A stretch of DNA of 64,000 bases from Numida meleagris (lineage: Eukaryota > Chordata > Aves > Galliformes > Numididae), in NCBI RefSeq assembly GCF_002078875.1, contig NC_034409.1, positions 68,175,763-68,239,762 on the forward strand. Direction: 5' to 3'. Each line of letters begins with the position of its first letter. The stretch's first letter is position 1. The translations under genes were made by a program, and so were the position numbers. This document shows positions 24,059 to 33,693 of the stretch, piece after piece. Below the pieces are notes generated by a model, which saw only the letters and a program-made list of their open reading frames with translations, did not search any database and was not told the DNA's origin.

Positions 24059-25069
24059 TTAGGAAAATAACTATTCGTATTTAAAGAGAATAGTGACTAA
24101 AAGTGTGTTTACAGAGGAAAATAAATGCAAAGTTCACAATACTGATTTCTTTAAGTCACTGATTCTAGAAAGTATTTGTGAAGAACAGTCCTTACTGAAT
24201 AGAGAAACTTTCTTAGGTCAGGACCTACACAAGACTGCAATTACATGTGCTGCTTCAGATCCCAGCTGTTCATGTTATTTACAAACCTGCCTTTTAAGAA
24301 GTTTTCAAGCAAGGAAAGAAAAACTAGAAAGGAAGAAAAGAAATAGTGACGTATTTCAAAAATCACCATTCCATCATATCTGAAAATCATCATTCCATCA
24401 CCATCAGAAATAATGTCTACTTGCACACATAAATCTGCCTAGAGCACTTGTAACTTTTACTTTATTAGAAAGTAAGAATGATGCCTACATCTCTTTCTCT
24501 ATTTCTTTCTGGAAAAATCCTGCAGTAGTAAGTACTATACATAAATATTTATCAGAGGAAAACAATGTTATATTTAATTTTTAATCTGAGATCATGGATA
24601 TTATTAATGCTGCCTGAAAAGTTAAGGGGAATAATTTCATAATTCAGAACTGAAAAGAACTGCAAATGAACTGCAAGCAAACAGAACTGAATTGTGTTTT
24701 GCAAAGATCTGAGAAAGAATTGAGGACACGCAAGCTACACGTGAAAGACTACAGAAAATCAGATATATTTAACATGTGGCAGACCTCCTTGCCTTGAGTT
24801 CTGCCCCCTGAGTTCCCACACTCTGGGGACAAATCTGCCACTGTGACTGCAGTCCTGGGACATGATTGAGCTCCAATCTCAGAGTTGCTTTTGTTTTGTT
24901 TCACATTGCTTGCTCTACTGAAAAAGGTTTTGGCATTAATGGTTGCAAGGAAAAATGTTTTGAGAACTGAAACCAAACGTAGCCTGCGGGAAGAGCGCTG
25001 GCTCCAGCTGCAGGGATGTGACAAGAGACAGGAGCACAGAGAGGACTGTGGGCAGTTCCCCCAGCTGTT
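24059..25069. other. Spacer between LTR-like elements, nothing recognised
   Basis: About 1 kb of AT-rich sequence. A 152-codon minus-strand frame (24749-25207) reaches into the neighbouring LTR-like unit and shows no protein family. The stretch could hold retroviral internal sequence, since it lies inside the retroelement cluster, but I recognise no gag, pol or env motif. Confidence 0.4.
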
Positions 25070-25399
25070 GGCAATCACTTCCCTCACCCTGTCAGCCATT
25101 TTATTAAACAAACAAATCACAAAATACACTGAATGGCAAAAGAAGGTGATGACAGTGCATTCTAACAGGATACAAACACTACAGAGTAATAGCAGGTAAA
25201 AAGACAAAGAAAAACTTGCTCACCCCCTACCAGTGACAGCTCAGAGTGCAATCAATCTAGAAAAATGCGGCACTCCTGCTGCTAACACTTAAATGAGGGT
25301 GAGGAGGGGTGGATCCTGGCTCCACCCTTTCCAGTCACTCAGGTGCACTGCTTGCACCTCAATGATTGGTTCAGGCTGTGACCTGGCAATTCCACTACA
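25070..25399 (-). mobile_element. LTR-like element A, diverged relative of element B
   Basis: On the minus strand the unit begins TGTAGTGGAATTGCCAGG at 25399. It shares its first 130 or so bases with element B (25536-26170), including aggtgca(t/c)tgc and the run ggggtggatcctggctccac on the plus strand. Farther in, the two drift apart but keep islands such as GTGAGCA and CTGCTATTA. A minus-strand AATAAA-like signal lies at about 25103-25110. Compared with B, this copy lacks about 45 bp near the start. The TG start, the length and the poly(A) signal suggest an LTR. The 3' edge is approximate. Confidence 0.5.
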
Positions 25400-25535
25400 T
25401 ATATCACATAGCATAAAGGGGAAAGTGTTTTAGGAGTTTAACACCATCCATTTTCACAGACTAATTTTAATTTATTCATGACAGCCTACAGGACAGGAGA
25501 GGAAAAAATTAAAGATACATAACAGAAACAAGCAC
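25400..25535. other. Short spacer between LTR-like elements A and B
   Basis: About 136 bases of AT-rich sequence separate the start of element A from the end of element B. It contains tataaagg-like text (agcataaagggg near 25412), which has no clear owner. No repeat was recognised. Confidence 0.35.
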
Positions 25536-26170
25536 TGAATATTTCAAATGTTTATTTAAAATCAGACATTCATTTAAAATCAGTTCAGAGCTATATATTT
25601 CAACAAATGAAGTAGAGACTTTTTCCTTTGCAGTGGATTAACTCAAAGACATTATTTGTAGTGTGGAAAATTAGAATCTGGAATCTATATGTGGGTAACA
25701 AGAATTTCAGGACAGCTGCAGTGAAAACATTAGGAAGCACCAGCAGAGTTCTCCATGAGAACCTGGAGGCGATCATTGCACTGTATTTAAACAATTCTGC
25801 ACTGACTTAAGCAAGTGAGACATATTCCAGGTGTAATGCTACAATGGGTTGGAAAGTACTACAATAATAGCAGAGTGGCAAAGTCTTTGGCTACAGCAAA
25901 CGAGAATATGCTCACATGCAGCAGACACAGAAATGAAGGAAGAGAGCTGCTTATCTTTGGAAGGCTTCAGGGAGGCACAGATCTCCAGCAAGAAATACCC
26001 CCACCTCCACTGCCAACCCTTAAATGAGGTCTGGGAAGGGGTGGATCCTGGCTCCACCCCTTCCAGTTACTCAGGTGCATTGCATGCACCTGAGCTCCCC
26101 TGGGTTGGCTCTGCCTTCCCACCAGGTGCTCAGTCACTGCTTCAAGCCATAACTTAGCATTTCCACTACA
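25536..26170 (-). mobile_element. LTR-like element B
   Basis: On the minus strand this unit starts TGTAGTGGAAATGC at 26170 and ends near 25536 after an AATAAA signal (complement of tttatt at about 25550-25556) followed by CATTTGAAATATTCAGTGC. The first part matches element A. The last part matches the fragment at 22727-22790. Its start, about 635 bp length and terminal poly(A) signal fit an LTR. No internal retroviral genes are attached to it, and I could not find a clean target-site duplication. The ERV pol relic nearby points the other way, so they do not form one simple provirus. Confidence 0.52.
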
Positions 26171-27029
26171 CCATGTCTACAGAGAGTCCAGAATAATGGG
26201 GTTGATTAAAATACATAATCAAGCATTTTTGTACAAACACAATGATATGAAGGAAAATCCATTTGAGGGCATTTGAGGACACACATTCCACACTTTTGGT
26301 TCTCTGTTTCAGTTTGGCCACTACGTGCTGAGTTGCCCACATCCACAGGAGGGGCATCAGGAGTCAAGTGCTGACTGTTCTGTGGGGGTCCAGTTCTTTA
26401 CTCATGGTAATTAGAAGACCCCAGGATCCATATACTTCTTTGTCTACGAACATCAAAAGCTTTTGACATATCTCTGCAGAACCTCTTGCAGCTCTGTGAT
26501 GTTTACATCATTCGAATTACCCTTTGAGTAAAACCTTAAATTGGAATGCACCATAGCATACGGCAGAAGCATAGGGCACGGGTGAAGAGCTAATAAAAAA
26601 TTTACCATCATCCCCTCTCTGGGACGAGGATTTTGAAGAAAGTCTCACATATTTGTCCAATGTTTTGTCCATTTTTAATTCCAACTGAACTCAAGGTCCC
26701 TCCCTTTCACCTTCATGTAGATGTAACCAGTGCACTTCCTTCCCACCTCCCTCCCCTCTAAGAGCCGTATCAGAGTATGATTTTCACCATTGGGTAAGTA
26801 ATGGAGGCTGTGCATTGGGCAAAAATAGGCCCTTCATTTCCTTTGCTTCTGCCTTTATTTCTGTGTTTATGGAAACATAAACACTAGGAAGGGGCATCTA
26901 GAGAGTTTGGTTCTTTGATGGGCGGCTGCCCTGAGCACTGCTCTATTACAATACAGCCTATTATGTGAATATAGAGACACAGCAGCAGCACGGTAGATGC
27001 TCAAGCAACACTTGCTACTATGACAGGGC
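26171..27029. other. Unique sequence, no gene recognised
   Basis: Spacer between the LTR-like cluster and the minisatellite. I see no long open frame, repeat or regulatory signature that I can support. Confidence 0.4.
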
Positions 27030-27684
27030 TGCTGCCTGCCGCCTGGCTCCTCTTGGAATCTCCTACGCTGCCTGCCTCTTCTTGGAATCTACAACACTGC
27101 CTGGCTTTTCTTGGAATCTACTTCACTGCCTGCCTCTTTTTTGGAATCTACTACACTGCCTCCTTCTTTTATGGAATATACCACGCTGCCTGCCTCTTTT
27201 TGGAACATATTGTACCTTCTGGTTCTCTTTGCCACATACCATACCGCCTGTCTCTCTTTGGAATAGAGTATGCTGCCTGGCTCTTCTTGGAATATACTAC
27301 GCCACCTGCCTTGTCTTGGAATGTACTATGTCACCTGCCTCTTCTTGGAATATACTACAGTGTCTGCATCTTCTATGGAATGTACTACACCACTTGCGTC
27401 TTCTATGGAGTACACTACACTGCCTGCCTCTTTTATGGAATACACTACACTGCCTGCCTCTTTTATGGAATACACTACACTGCCTGCCTCTTTTATGGAA
27501 TACACTACACTGCCTGCCTCTTTTATGGAATATACCACACCACCTGCCTCCTTTTGGAATATACCACATCACCTAGCTCTCTTTGGAATATACCATGCCG
27601 CCTGGCTCTCTTTGGACTGGTTCTCTTTGGAATATGTCACGTTGCCTGGCTCTCTCTGGAATAGAGTACACCACCTGGCTCTTA
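27030..27684. repeat. Minisatellite, 30 bp unit, about 21-22 copies
   Basis: A tandem array with the approximate unit ctgcctgcctcttttatgga + atacactaca (30 bp). Four consecutive units at 27411-27530 are identical. Units toward both ends differ by substitutions, and near 27607-27625 there is a partial unit. Because 30 is divisible by three and most units lack stop codons, three long plus-strand frames and two minus-strand frames cross the array and would encode decapeptide repeats such as MEYTTLPASF. No start context, splice signal or flanking coding sequence supports translation, so I regard the frames as a by-product of the repeat. Arrays with a homogenised centre and diverged ends usually change copy number between individuals. 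Confidence 0.95.
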
Positions 27685-27735
27685 TATTTGCAATGTCTTT
27701 TTGTTTCTATAACTGTACTGCATTTTCCTTGCTGT

Positions 27736-28550
27736 ATCATAGAATGACTTGGTTTGGAATGAACCTCGAGGATCATCAAGTTCCAACTCCCTTGCCACAG
27801 GCAAGGTTGCCCTGCGCTATATCAGTTACTATGTCTGTTTGCTCAGGGCCCCATCCCTCATCAACCTGAACACCTCCTGGGATGAGGCACCTACAACTTC
27901 TCTGGGCAACCTTTTCCAGCACCTCACCACTCAGTAAAAAAAAATTCCCCTCACATCTAATCTAAATCTCCCCTTCTTTAGTTTAAAACCATTGCCTTTG
28001 TTCTATCACTCTCTACTCTTCTAAAATGTTGATTTCCCTCATGTTTCTAAAACCTAAATATTGGAAGGACGTAATGAGGTCTGCCTTTTTCATGCTGAAC
28101 AAACCCAACTCCCTCAGCCTTTCTTCATAAGAGAGGCGCTCCAGCCCTGTGATCATCTTCACAGCCCTCCTGCGGACCCTCTCCAAAAGCTCCACATCGT
28201 CCCTGTGTTGTGGGCCCCAGACTTGGATGCAGTACTCCAGCTGGGGCCTCACAAGGGTAGAGTAGAGGGGGACAATCCCCTCCCTCTCCCTGCTGGCCAC
28301 CCCTCTTCTGATGCAAACCACGATACCATGAGCCTTCTGGGCTGCAAGCACACACTGCTGGCTCATGCTAAGTTTTTCATCAACCAGGACCCCTCAGTCC
28401 TTCTCAGCAGGGCTACTCTCTAGGAATTCTTCTCCCAGTTTGTATACACATCTGGGATTACCTCTACCGAAGTGCAAAACCTTGCACTTTGTTTTGTTGA
28501 ACTTCATTAGGTTTACACTTTTAGAGTTTATCAAGGTCCCTCTGGGTGGT
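27736..28550 (-). mobile_element. CR1 LINE, 5'-truncated
   Basis: The 3' end is at about 27736 (plus strand atcatagaatgactt, one degraded octamer) and is followed by the CR1 3' UTR and the C-terminal part of the reverse transcriptase. The frame is open at 28013-28366 on the minus strand. It contains [19 protein letters not shown] and [17 protein letters not shown], both standard CR1 segments. Similarity ends near 28550, where the sequence corresponds to the region just after the catalytic Asp-Asp block. The copy is more diverged than the one at the left edge of the window. Part of it (28250-28470) is nearly duplicated at 23332-23546. Confidence 0.93.
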
Positions 28551-28949
28551 GAATGCATTCATAGAAGGAGTTTGGGACTGGGTGCCTGCTTGAAGGTTCT
28601 TATTTACAAAATTCTAGACCTTTTAAAATATTGCTTACCAGGATACTCACTTAAAAGCATTCACTTACAAAGTTAGTCTGGCACAATGCTCCAATTACAA
28701 AGTATGCTCAATGAATATAAGGTACCTCTTAACGAAGTTTTGTCAGCTCTCTTCTTCACAGTATCAGTTATTGCATATTTATGCTCCTCTTCACATTCCT
28801 CTTTTTGTATTGATATTGAGAAAGCTGGTATACCAGTGTTCTTCCTTTCCCTTCCTTTCATTCCATTCAGACTCCAGTAGGGTTTTGGTCCCTAGAGAAG
28901 AAGAACGATATAGAATAGAGAGAAAATTACAAGCCACATGTTCAGCATT
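28551..28949. other. Spacer between two CR1 copies, nothing recognised
   Basis: About 400 bases between two CR1 copies in the same orientation. It holds short frames only and no recognisable repeat. It could be the pre-insertion sequence or part of an unidentified older element. Confidence 0.4.
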
Positions 28950-29606
28950 AGAATCATAGAATCACCAAGGTTGGAAAAGACCTCCAAGATCATCCAGTCG
29001 AACTATCCACCTGCAACCAATATTTCCCACTAAACCACGTCCCTCAGTACAACATCTAAACATTTCTCGAACACCTCCAGGGACAGAGACGCACAGGCAA
29101 CTTGGTGTCATCTGCAGACTTACTCAGGATGCACTCAATCCCCTCATCCAGATCACTGATAAAGACATTGAACAGGGCCAGCCCCAATACCAACCCTTGG
29201 GGAACACCACTCATGACCAGTTGCCAGCTGGATTTAACTCCATTCACCACCACTCTCTGAGCCCAGCCCTCCAGCCAGTTCTTCACCCAGCAAAGAGTGT
29301 ACCTGTCCAAGCAACGGGCTGCCAGATTCTCCAGTAGAATACTGTGGGAGACAGTGTCGAAGGCTTTGCTGAAGCCTAGGCAGACTACGTCAACAGCCTT
29401 TTCGTCATCCACCAGGAGGGTCACTCAATTATAGAAAGAGCTCAGGTTGGTCAAGCAGTGCCTGCCTTTCATGAACTCCTTCTGGCTGGGCCTGATTCCC
29501 CAGCTGTCCCACACATGCCGTGTGATCTCCCTCAAGATGATCTGCTCCATAACCTTTCCTGGCACTGAGGTCAGGCTGATGGGCCTGTAGTTCCTCGGAG
29601 TGTCCT
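28950..29606 (-). mobile_element. CR1 LINE with internal deletion
   Basis: The 3' tail starts at about 28950 (plus strand agaatcatagaatcaccaag) and is followed by CR1 3' UTR to about 29090. There the sequence jumps about 0.7 kb further into ORF2: after ggacagagacgcacaggcaa the text is the catalytic palm region. The minus-strand frame at 29056-29424 reads [27 protein letters not shown] and then SADDT, where CR1 normally has FADD. The 5' part continues to about 29606 in another frame with the ITRHVW and ISLT-type segments, then stops. The copy is inactive because of the deletion, a frameshift and truncation. Confidence 0.92.
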
Positions 29607-29767
29607 AGCAACTCTTAAAAGAGACAACTGAAGTTATAGTAAAAACAACACTACCTACCCAGGAGTGGATGAAAGACTTGATGCATATTCCTAAAATGAG
29701 TAACCCAATCTCAAACAGTAACATGCTGAATCACTTATCTGAATCAGTGTAGTTGCTTGTCCTCTTG

Positions 29768-29812
29768 GAAAAGACCCCCAAGACCATCCAGTCCAACCAA
29801 GAAGCTGTACAG
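29768..29812 (-). mobile_element. CR1 3'-UTR relic
   Basis: The plus strand reads ttggaaaagacccccaagac, then catccagtccaacca, the complement of the CR1 3' UTR. The octamer tail is absent. The piece lies 160 bases beyond the previous CR1 copy in the same orientation and may be an older insertion. Confidence 0.75.
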
Positions 29813-32025
29813 CTCAACTGCTTAGGAAAATCACTGGTATCTCCCTTCTGGCCACTAGCTCAAGTTTGTCTAGATAAAAATTACCAAAACCATAGTTGCC
29901 ACTGGGTAAATAGTAGTTAAGAAGTAGCCTTGGGCACTTTCTCATTCACAGATAAACAGAATTTTACCTAAAAGTATTCAACCCAATTGCCAAGCAATGG
30001 CAGTTACTGATGGGCAGCCCTGGGCTAAATAGCCCTGGGCACAACTGGTTCTTTCATGACTGAAGCATGGTGGAAGAGGACAGGCTGGCCATTTGCACTT
30101 GTGGAGCCTCGGCTTTAAATGCTGTCCGGATTTTAGCCCTTTATTCAACAAGTGTATCATCAATCCACTCCTTCAGTCCTTCAGATCCTAATTAGCATCC
30201 ATGCCGAACTAAGGTCAGCAGAAGTCGCAGCTTTTCTATATTGGCATTGCTTGGTCTTGATTCTACAAGGAGTTGAACAATGTGATCTTAAACTTTTGAG
30301 GGAAGTCCTGCAAGAGAGCTGTCTGAGTAAGGGAACATCGTGAGTTTACTCAGGGCACTCACTTGACCATTGAGCCCACAGAGAATGGTAACACAGCTGA
30401 GGCTTGTTCTAAACCTCTCCAGGCCCTTCCAAAGAGAATGTGAGGGAGGTCTGCGAAGCGCTATAGCATCTGCTGCCCAAACCTGCAAAGATCAAGCAGT
30501 CATTACATTGAAATCAAAATGGCTCCTGGATATTTATATAATACATGAACTTAGTAAAAACATCAGATTTTCCTTGTCCTTTTTGATTTCTGTAACGCTG
30601 GTCACCAATTGATCTGTGAAATCAAAGCTGAAAGAACTGTTATTTCAAGACTTGCAGCTTAGTTATAGTGATTATTTTCAAGTACCTCTCCTGTGGATTA
30701 ACAGAGATTAGCAAAAGCACATATTTCAAGGTGTGATAGTAAATCTCGGACTTTTTAGATTGGCTTGCTGAGAGTTAGATTTAAAATAGGCAGTTTCTTT
30801 TATTTCCTATGTTACCAGGGGCATGCAATGAGATCTGTGATATCACCTTTAAAATTCCAGTCTCTGCTTGATTCTGGATTCCCTTTGTTCAGGGAGAAGC
30901 TGCCCCAGCTGGGAACCAAAAGTTTTTTGTACTTTTGTCCTCGTACAAAAGGTTTAACAGTGCTGCACTTCATAAAGAACACCATTATCTGTGACCTTTA
31001 TCACCAGCACAGCAGCAAAAGGACCTGTTATGAATACATTTCTCTTACATAAGACAATCACAAAATGCTTTTACAAGCATTGTTCCTAAAAGATTTGGCA
31101 TTTGCCATCTGTGAGAAAATGGCCTCAACTGCTTCCTGGGAGCCAAACAAATTCTCATTCCATTTTAAAGGAAAAATACTTTGACCAAAAAAAAAAATAG
31201 GAGAGATTTAGGACTTCAGCCATACACCAGAAGACAGCAGTGACTGTGGCTCTGCGGAGCTCCTGGCCAGCTTCTTGTAGGAGGGTTCACACAGGGCTGC
31301 CCCAGACTTGGTGATGAACATGGACTTCTCCTCATTTTATTCTTCAAGGCTTTAATTTTCGTACCAAATAAAAAAAGAAACAACTACTGGTGGCAGAGGA
31401 GGCTTCAGGTCATCCCTCAGCCATTTACTTTGGCATCTAACTTGTGCAGTTTGTCTTCGTTCATCTGCTGCTCTCACAGGGAGCTGGGGCCTGGAAGTCC
31501 TGCATAGCTGGCTCTCCAACACAGACACTATTGTACATGAATTTTAGATGCAAGAGTTGGCAATTTGAACAGAAGCCTTTGAAATTAATAAACCAGCAGA
31601 AAATTTCTGCTTGCATTTGCTGAAACAGCAGCTGTGTGGACCTTCTACATCAGTCAGTTTGTCCACCAAAAAGCCCCTTAGTGGTAAAGGGAATAGCAAG
31701 CTTGAAAATTACTTCAGCACTGATCAGAGCGTTTCAGAAAGGATCGCTTTTTTTGCTGTTCGTTTGTTTGTTTTGATGGTTGGTGCATCAAACCCAATTC
31801 AGAGAAAACCATTTCTGAGGCACCCTTCCAGGCATCTTGCAGCCAGGCAGCATTGTTATCCAGTGCTGGAAAGGCTGTGTAGCTGCAGCTACAATTGAGT
31901 TTTGGTCACATTTAATTCGTGTCCAAGTCTTCTTCATCACCATAGACCAAAGAATCAGAGAATCACCTGAATATTTAATTGAATTTTTAACATACAGTTC
32001 TGGCATGACATCAAAGGAAATCACA
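29813..32025. other. Unique sequence, no gene recognised
   Basis: Moderately AT-rich sequence with short frames and an A-run at 31185-31196. I recognise no repeat or gene. A 95-codon plus-strand frame at 30765-31052 has no identifiable domain. Confidence 0.42.
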
Positions 32026-32120
32026 TTATTATTATCCTTCTACAGAATAGGAAACTAAGGCACAGAATGTCATTATTTTGCCTAAAGTAACCCAAGGCAA
32101 AGCCAGGAACAGAGCCTCAT
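32026..32120 (-). mobile_element. Ancient MIR-like SINE relic
   Basis: The plus strand runs ttattattatccttctacag, aataggaaactaaggcacag and then taacccaaggcaaagccagg. This follows, in order and spacing, the reverse complement of the MIR core (TTATTATCCCCATTTTACAG, then GAGGAAACTGAGGCACAGAG, then a CCAAGGTCAC-type segment). It is the best preserved of the five MIR-like relics here. The alternative is a related CORE-SINE. Confidence 0.6.
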
Positions 32121-32351
32121 TGCCAGAACATTGGTTTATAGCTATGTCTTCTGGAGAACAGCTGTCCTCAGGTGGTCAGTACAGGCTAGAAGGCAGCTTC
32201 ACTCTTTCTAAAATACTCAGTTGAGAATTTTAGTGACATCTCAGAGTACACACAAACCCATATTAATGGCATGGGGGACACATGGCATCAGCAGCAGTGC
32301 GTAAGACTCATTTCCTTTCCAGATCCATTGTTTGTGTGTTTCCAATCTAAA

Positions 32352-32465
32352 CTTTCAGTTCCTTGAACACCACCAGGGGCGGTGACTCACTACCTCCCTG
32401 AGCAGCCTGCTCCAGTGTCTGACCACTCTTTCAGAGATTTTTCCTAACATATTTCCAACAACTTA
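32352..32465 (-). mobile_element. CR1 relic (end of ORF2)
   Basis: The plus-strand text includes ccttgaacaccaccaggggc, ggtgactcac and agcctgctccagtgtctgac, then ttttcctaacatatttccaa. This is the complement of the very end of the CR1 reverse transcriptase frame. The 3' UTR and octamers are lost. It is diverged and probably old. Confidence 0.8.
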
Positions 32466-33029
32466 GCCTAGCTGTCAGTAATTAAAGGTAAATAAACATA
32501 CTAAAGGAAGAAAATTTACAGCATTGACATTTTACCTTTTATGCCACGCTTTTCACATGAAAAAATCCATTTCCATTGAGATATATAGTCTATTTACCTT
32601 TCACACTTAGATCTCCATCATTAACTCATTATTATAAACTCAGAAAGGCTCCATGCTACCAGACTGAGATTTCCTCCCTCTGTTGCTCCAGAATCACAGC
32701 AAAGCGGGGTCTGTTTTGCATCTACAGTAAGAGCAGGAGCTTCTTGCCTGAGCAGAACATTCAATCTCCCTTAAGCGCTGGAGAACATATTTACCACCCC
32801 ACTCTTCCTTCTGGTAGCCTGGTCTGTAAAACTCATCACAGGTCTTATTAGACAGGTTGTGAATGAAGTCTGAGAATGGCTCAGCTTTTTACACGCACCC
32901 ACTGCAATTACACTGAGCGCTGCTGCACTCTCCTGCCTTTGTCTTCTGCGTGTGATTTGCTCTTTCCTTGCCGTGTTCATCTCATTCCAGCAAGTTTAAG
33001 TCATAGATGTCTGCGTGCATAGGAAAGGT
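32466..33029. other. Unique sequence upstream of the CpG-enriched region
   Basis: No gene or repeat recognised. The stretch may include distal promoter sequence if 33030-33340 is a real promoter. Confidence 0.35.
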
Positions 33030-33340
33030 TTGGCCCAATCCTGCAGACAGCCCGAGCGCTTGCTTAACGTAGCAAAATCCTCAGCGACAGCGTGACAAAT
33101 CCTGTCTCCCACATGACTCAGCAGTGCGCTGTAGCACTGAGTCACGCATGCTTACGACAGCCGGGCTGCCTGCAGGCTGCTGCTGGCATCGGGAGCTGAG
33201 AGGGGTGGGGGGAGCTGCCCCCGCTAGAGCCGCATTAGACTCTTAGTGAGCCTGACCCTTGGCTGATCTCCTTTCCCTTCCTGCGGACTTCGGCGGCTCC
33301 GGAGCGTCCCTCCTCTTGCTCAGTTCTGGACTAGTTGTGC
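33030..33340 (+). promoter_or_regulatory. CpG-enriched candidate promoter with paired AP-1/MARE sites
   Basis: About 18 CpG dinucleotides fall within roughly 300 bases here, far more than in surrounding sequence. The stretch also has a GC-box-like run (gaggggtggggggagc near 33200). At 33114-33144 two AP-1 sites form an exact 8 bp inverted repeat (tgactcag ... ctgagtca, 15 bases between). The first is extended to TGACTCAGCA, the consensus for NF-E2/Nrf-Maf binding. Downstream lies a possible first exon ending at a strong donor at 33694. No TATA box is obvious. Strand is inferred from the exon candidate. The gene it might serve is unknown. Confidence 0.4.
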
Positions 33341-33693
33341 ATCATGTCGGCAAGGAGAGACTTGGAGACAGCTTCCCAGAGGCACAAAGGAGCTTTGGCA
33401 ACAAAGCCGAGCAGAGGAACTGCACGTATTCAAGCTCTCCCCAGTTTTCTGCTTGTTTTCATCTGTTCACCACACTTGGGCATATTTCTGTTTTCTCCCT
33501 CCTCCGCTTGGGACCACACTCTGGTCACTGAAATAACCCAGTGTGAAAGGTTTGGGGAAGCATTACAGCATTCTGAGACTTTTTGGCAGTCTCTGCAAGC
33601 CACTGCAGCAGTGCAGCTGAAGGGACAGGCAGCTGCGCCCCAGAACATCACTAAAGCAAGTGCAGAGAACAATCCTTCATGATCCCTCGGGCT
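33240..33693 (+). other. Candidate first exon with a 112-codon open frame
   Basis: Downstream of the CpG-enriched region an ATG at 33344 (A at -3, T at +4) opens 112 codons (starting MSARRDLETASQRHK) and stops at 33680-33682. Eleven bases later is a strong splice donor, gctgtaagtc (GT at 33694). I do not recognise the protein and it has no visible domain, signal peptide or transmembrane segment. The frame could be a chance frame in a 5' untranslated or lncRNA exon. The start of the exon is a guess from the composition change. Confidence 0.22.

Noticed and set aside
24749..25207. 152-codon minus-strand frame
   Set aside because: It begins within LTR-like element A and shows no viral or host protein similarity.
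22727..26170. A single complete provirus with two LTRs
   Set aside because: The pol relic is on the plus strand while the LTR-like units are on the minus strand, their ends differ, and no gag, integrase or env is recognisable between them.
27030..27684. CRISPR-like array of 30 bp repeats
   Set aside because: The units are directly adjacent without unique spacers and the context is a vertebrate genome.
26965..27869. Plus-strand frames of 199-214 codons
   Set aside because: They are produced by the 30 bp minisatellite, are open in all three frames and show no coding signature outside the repeat.
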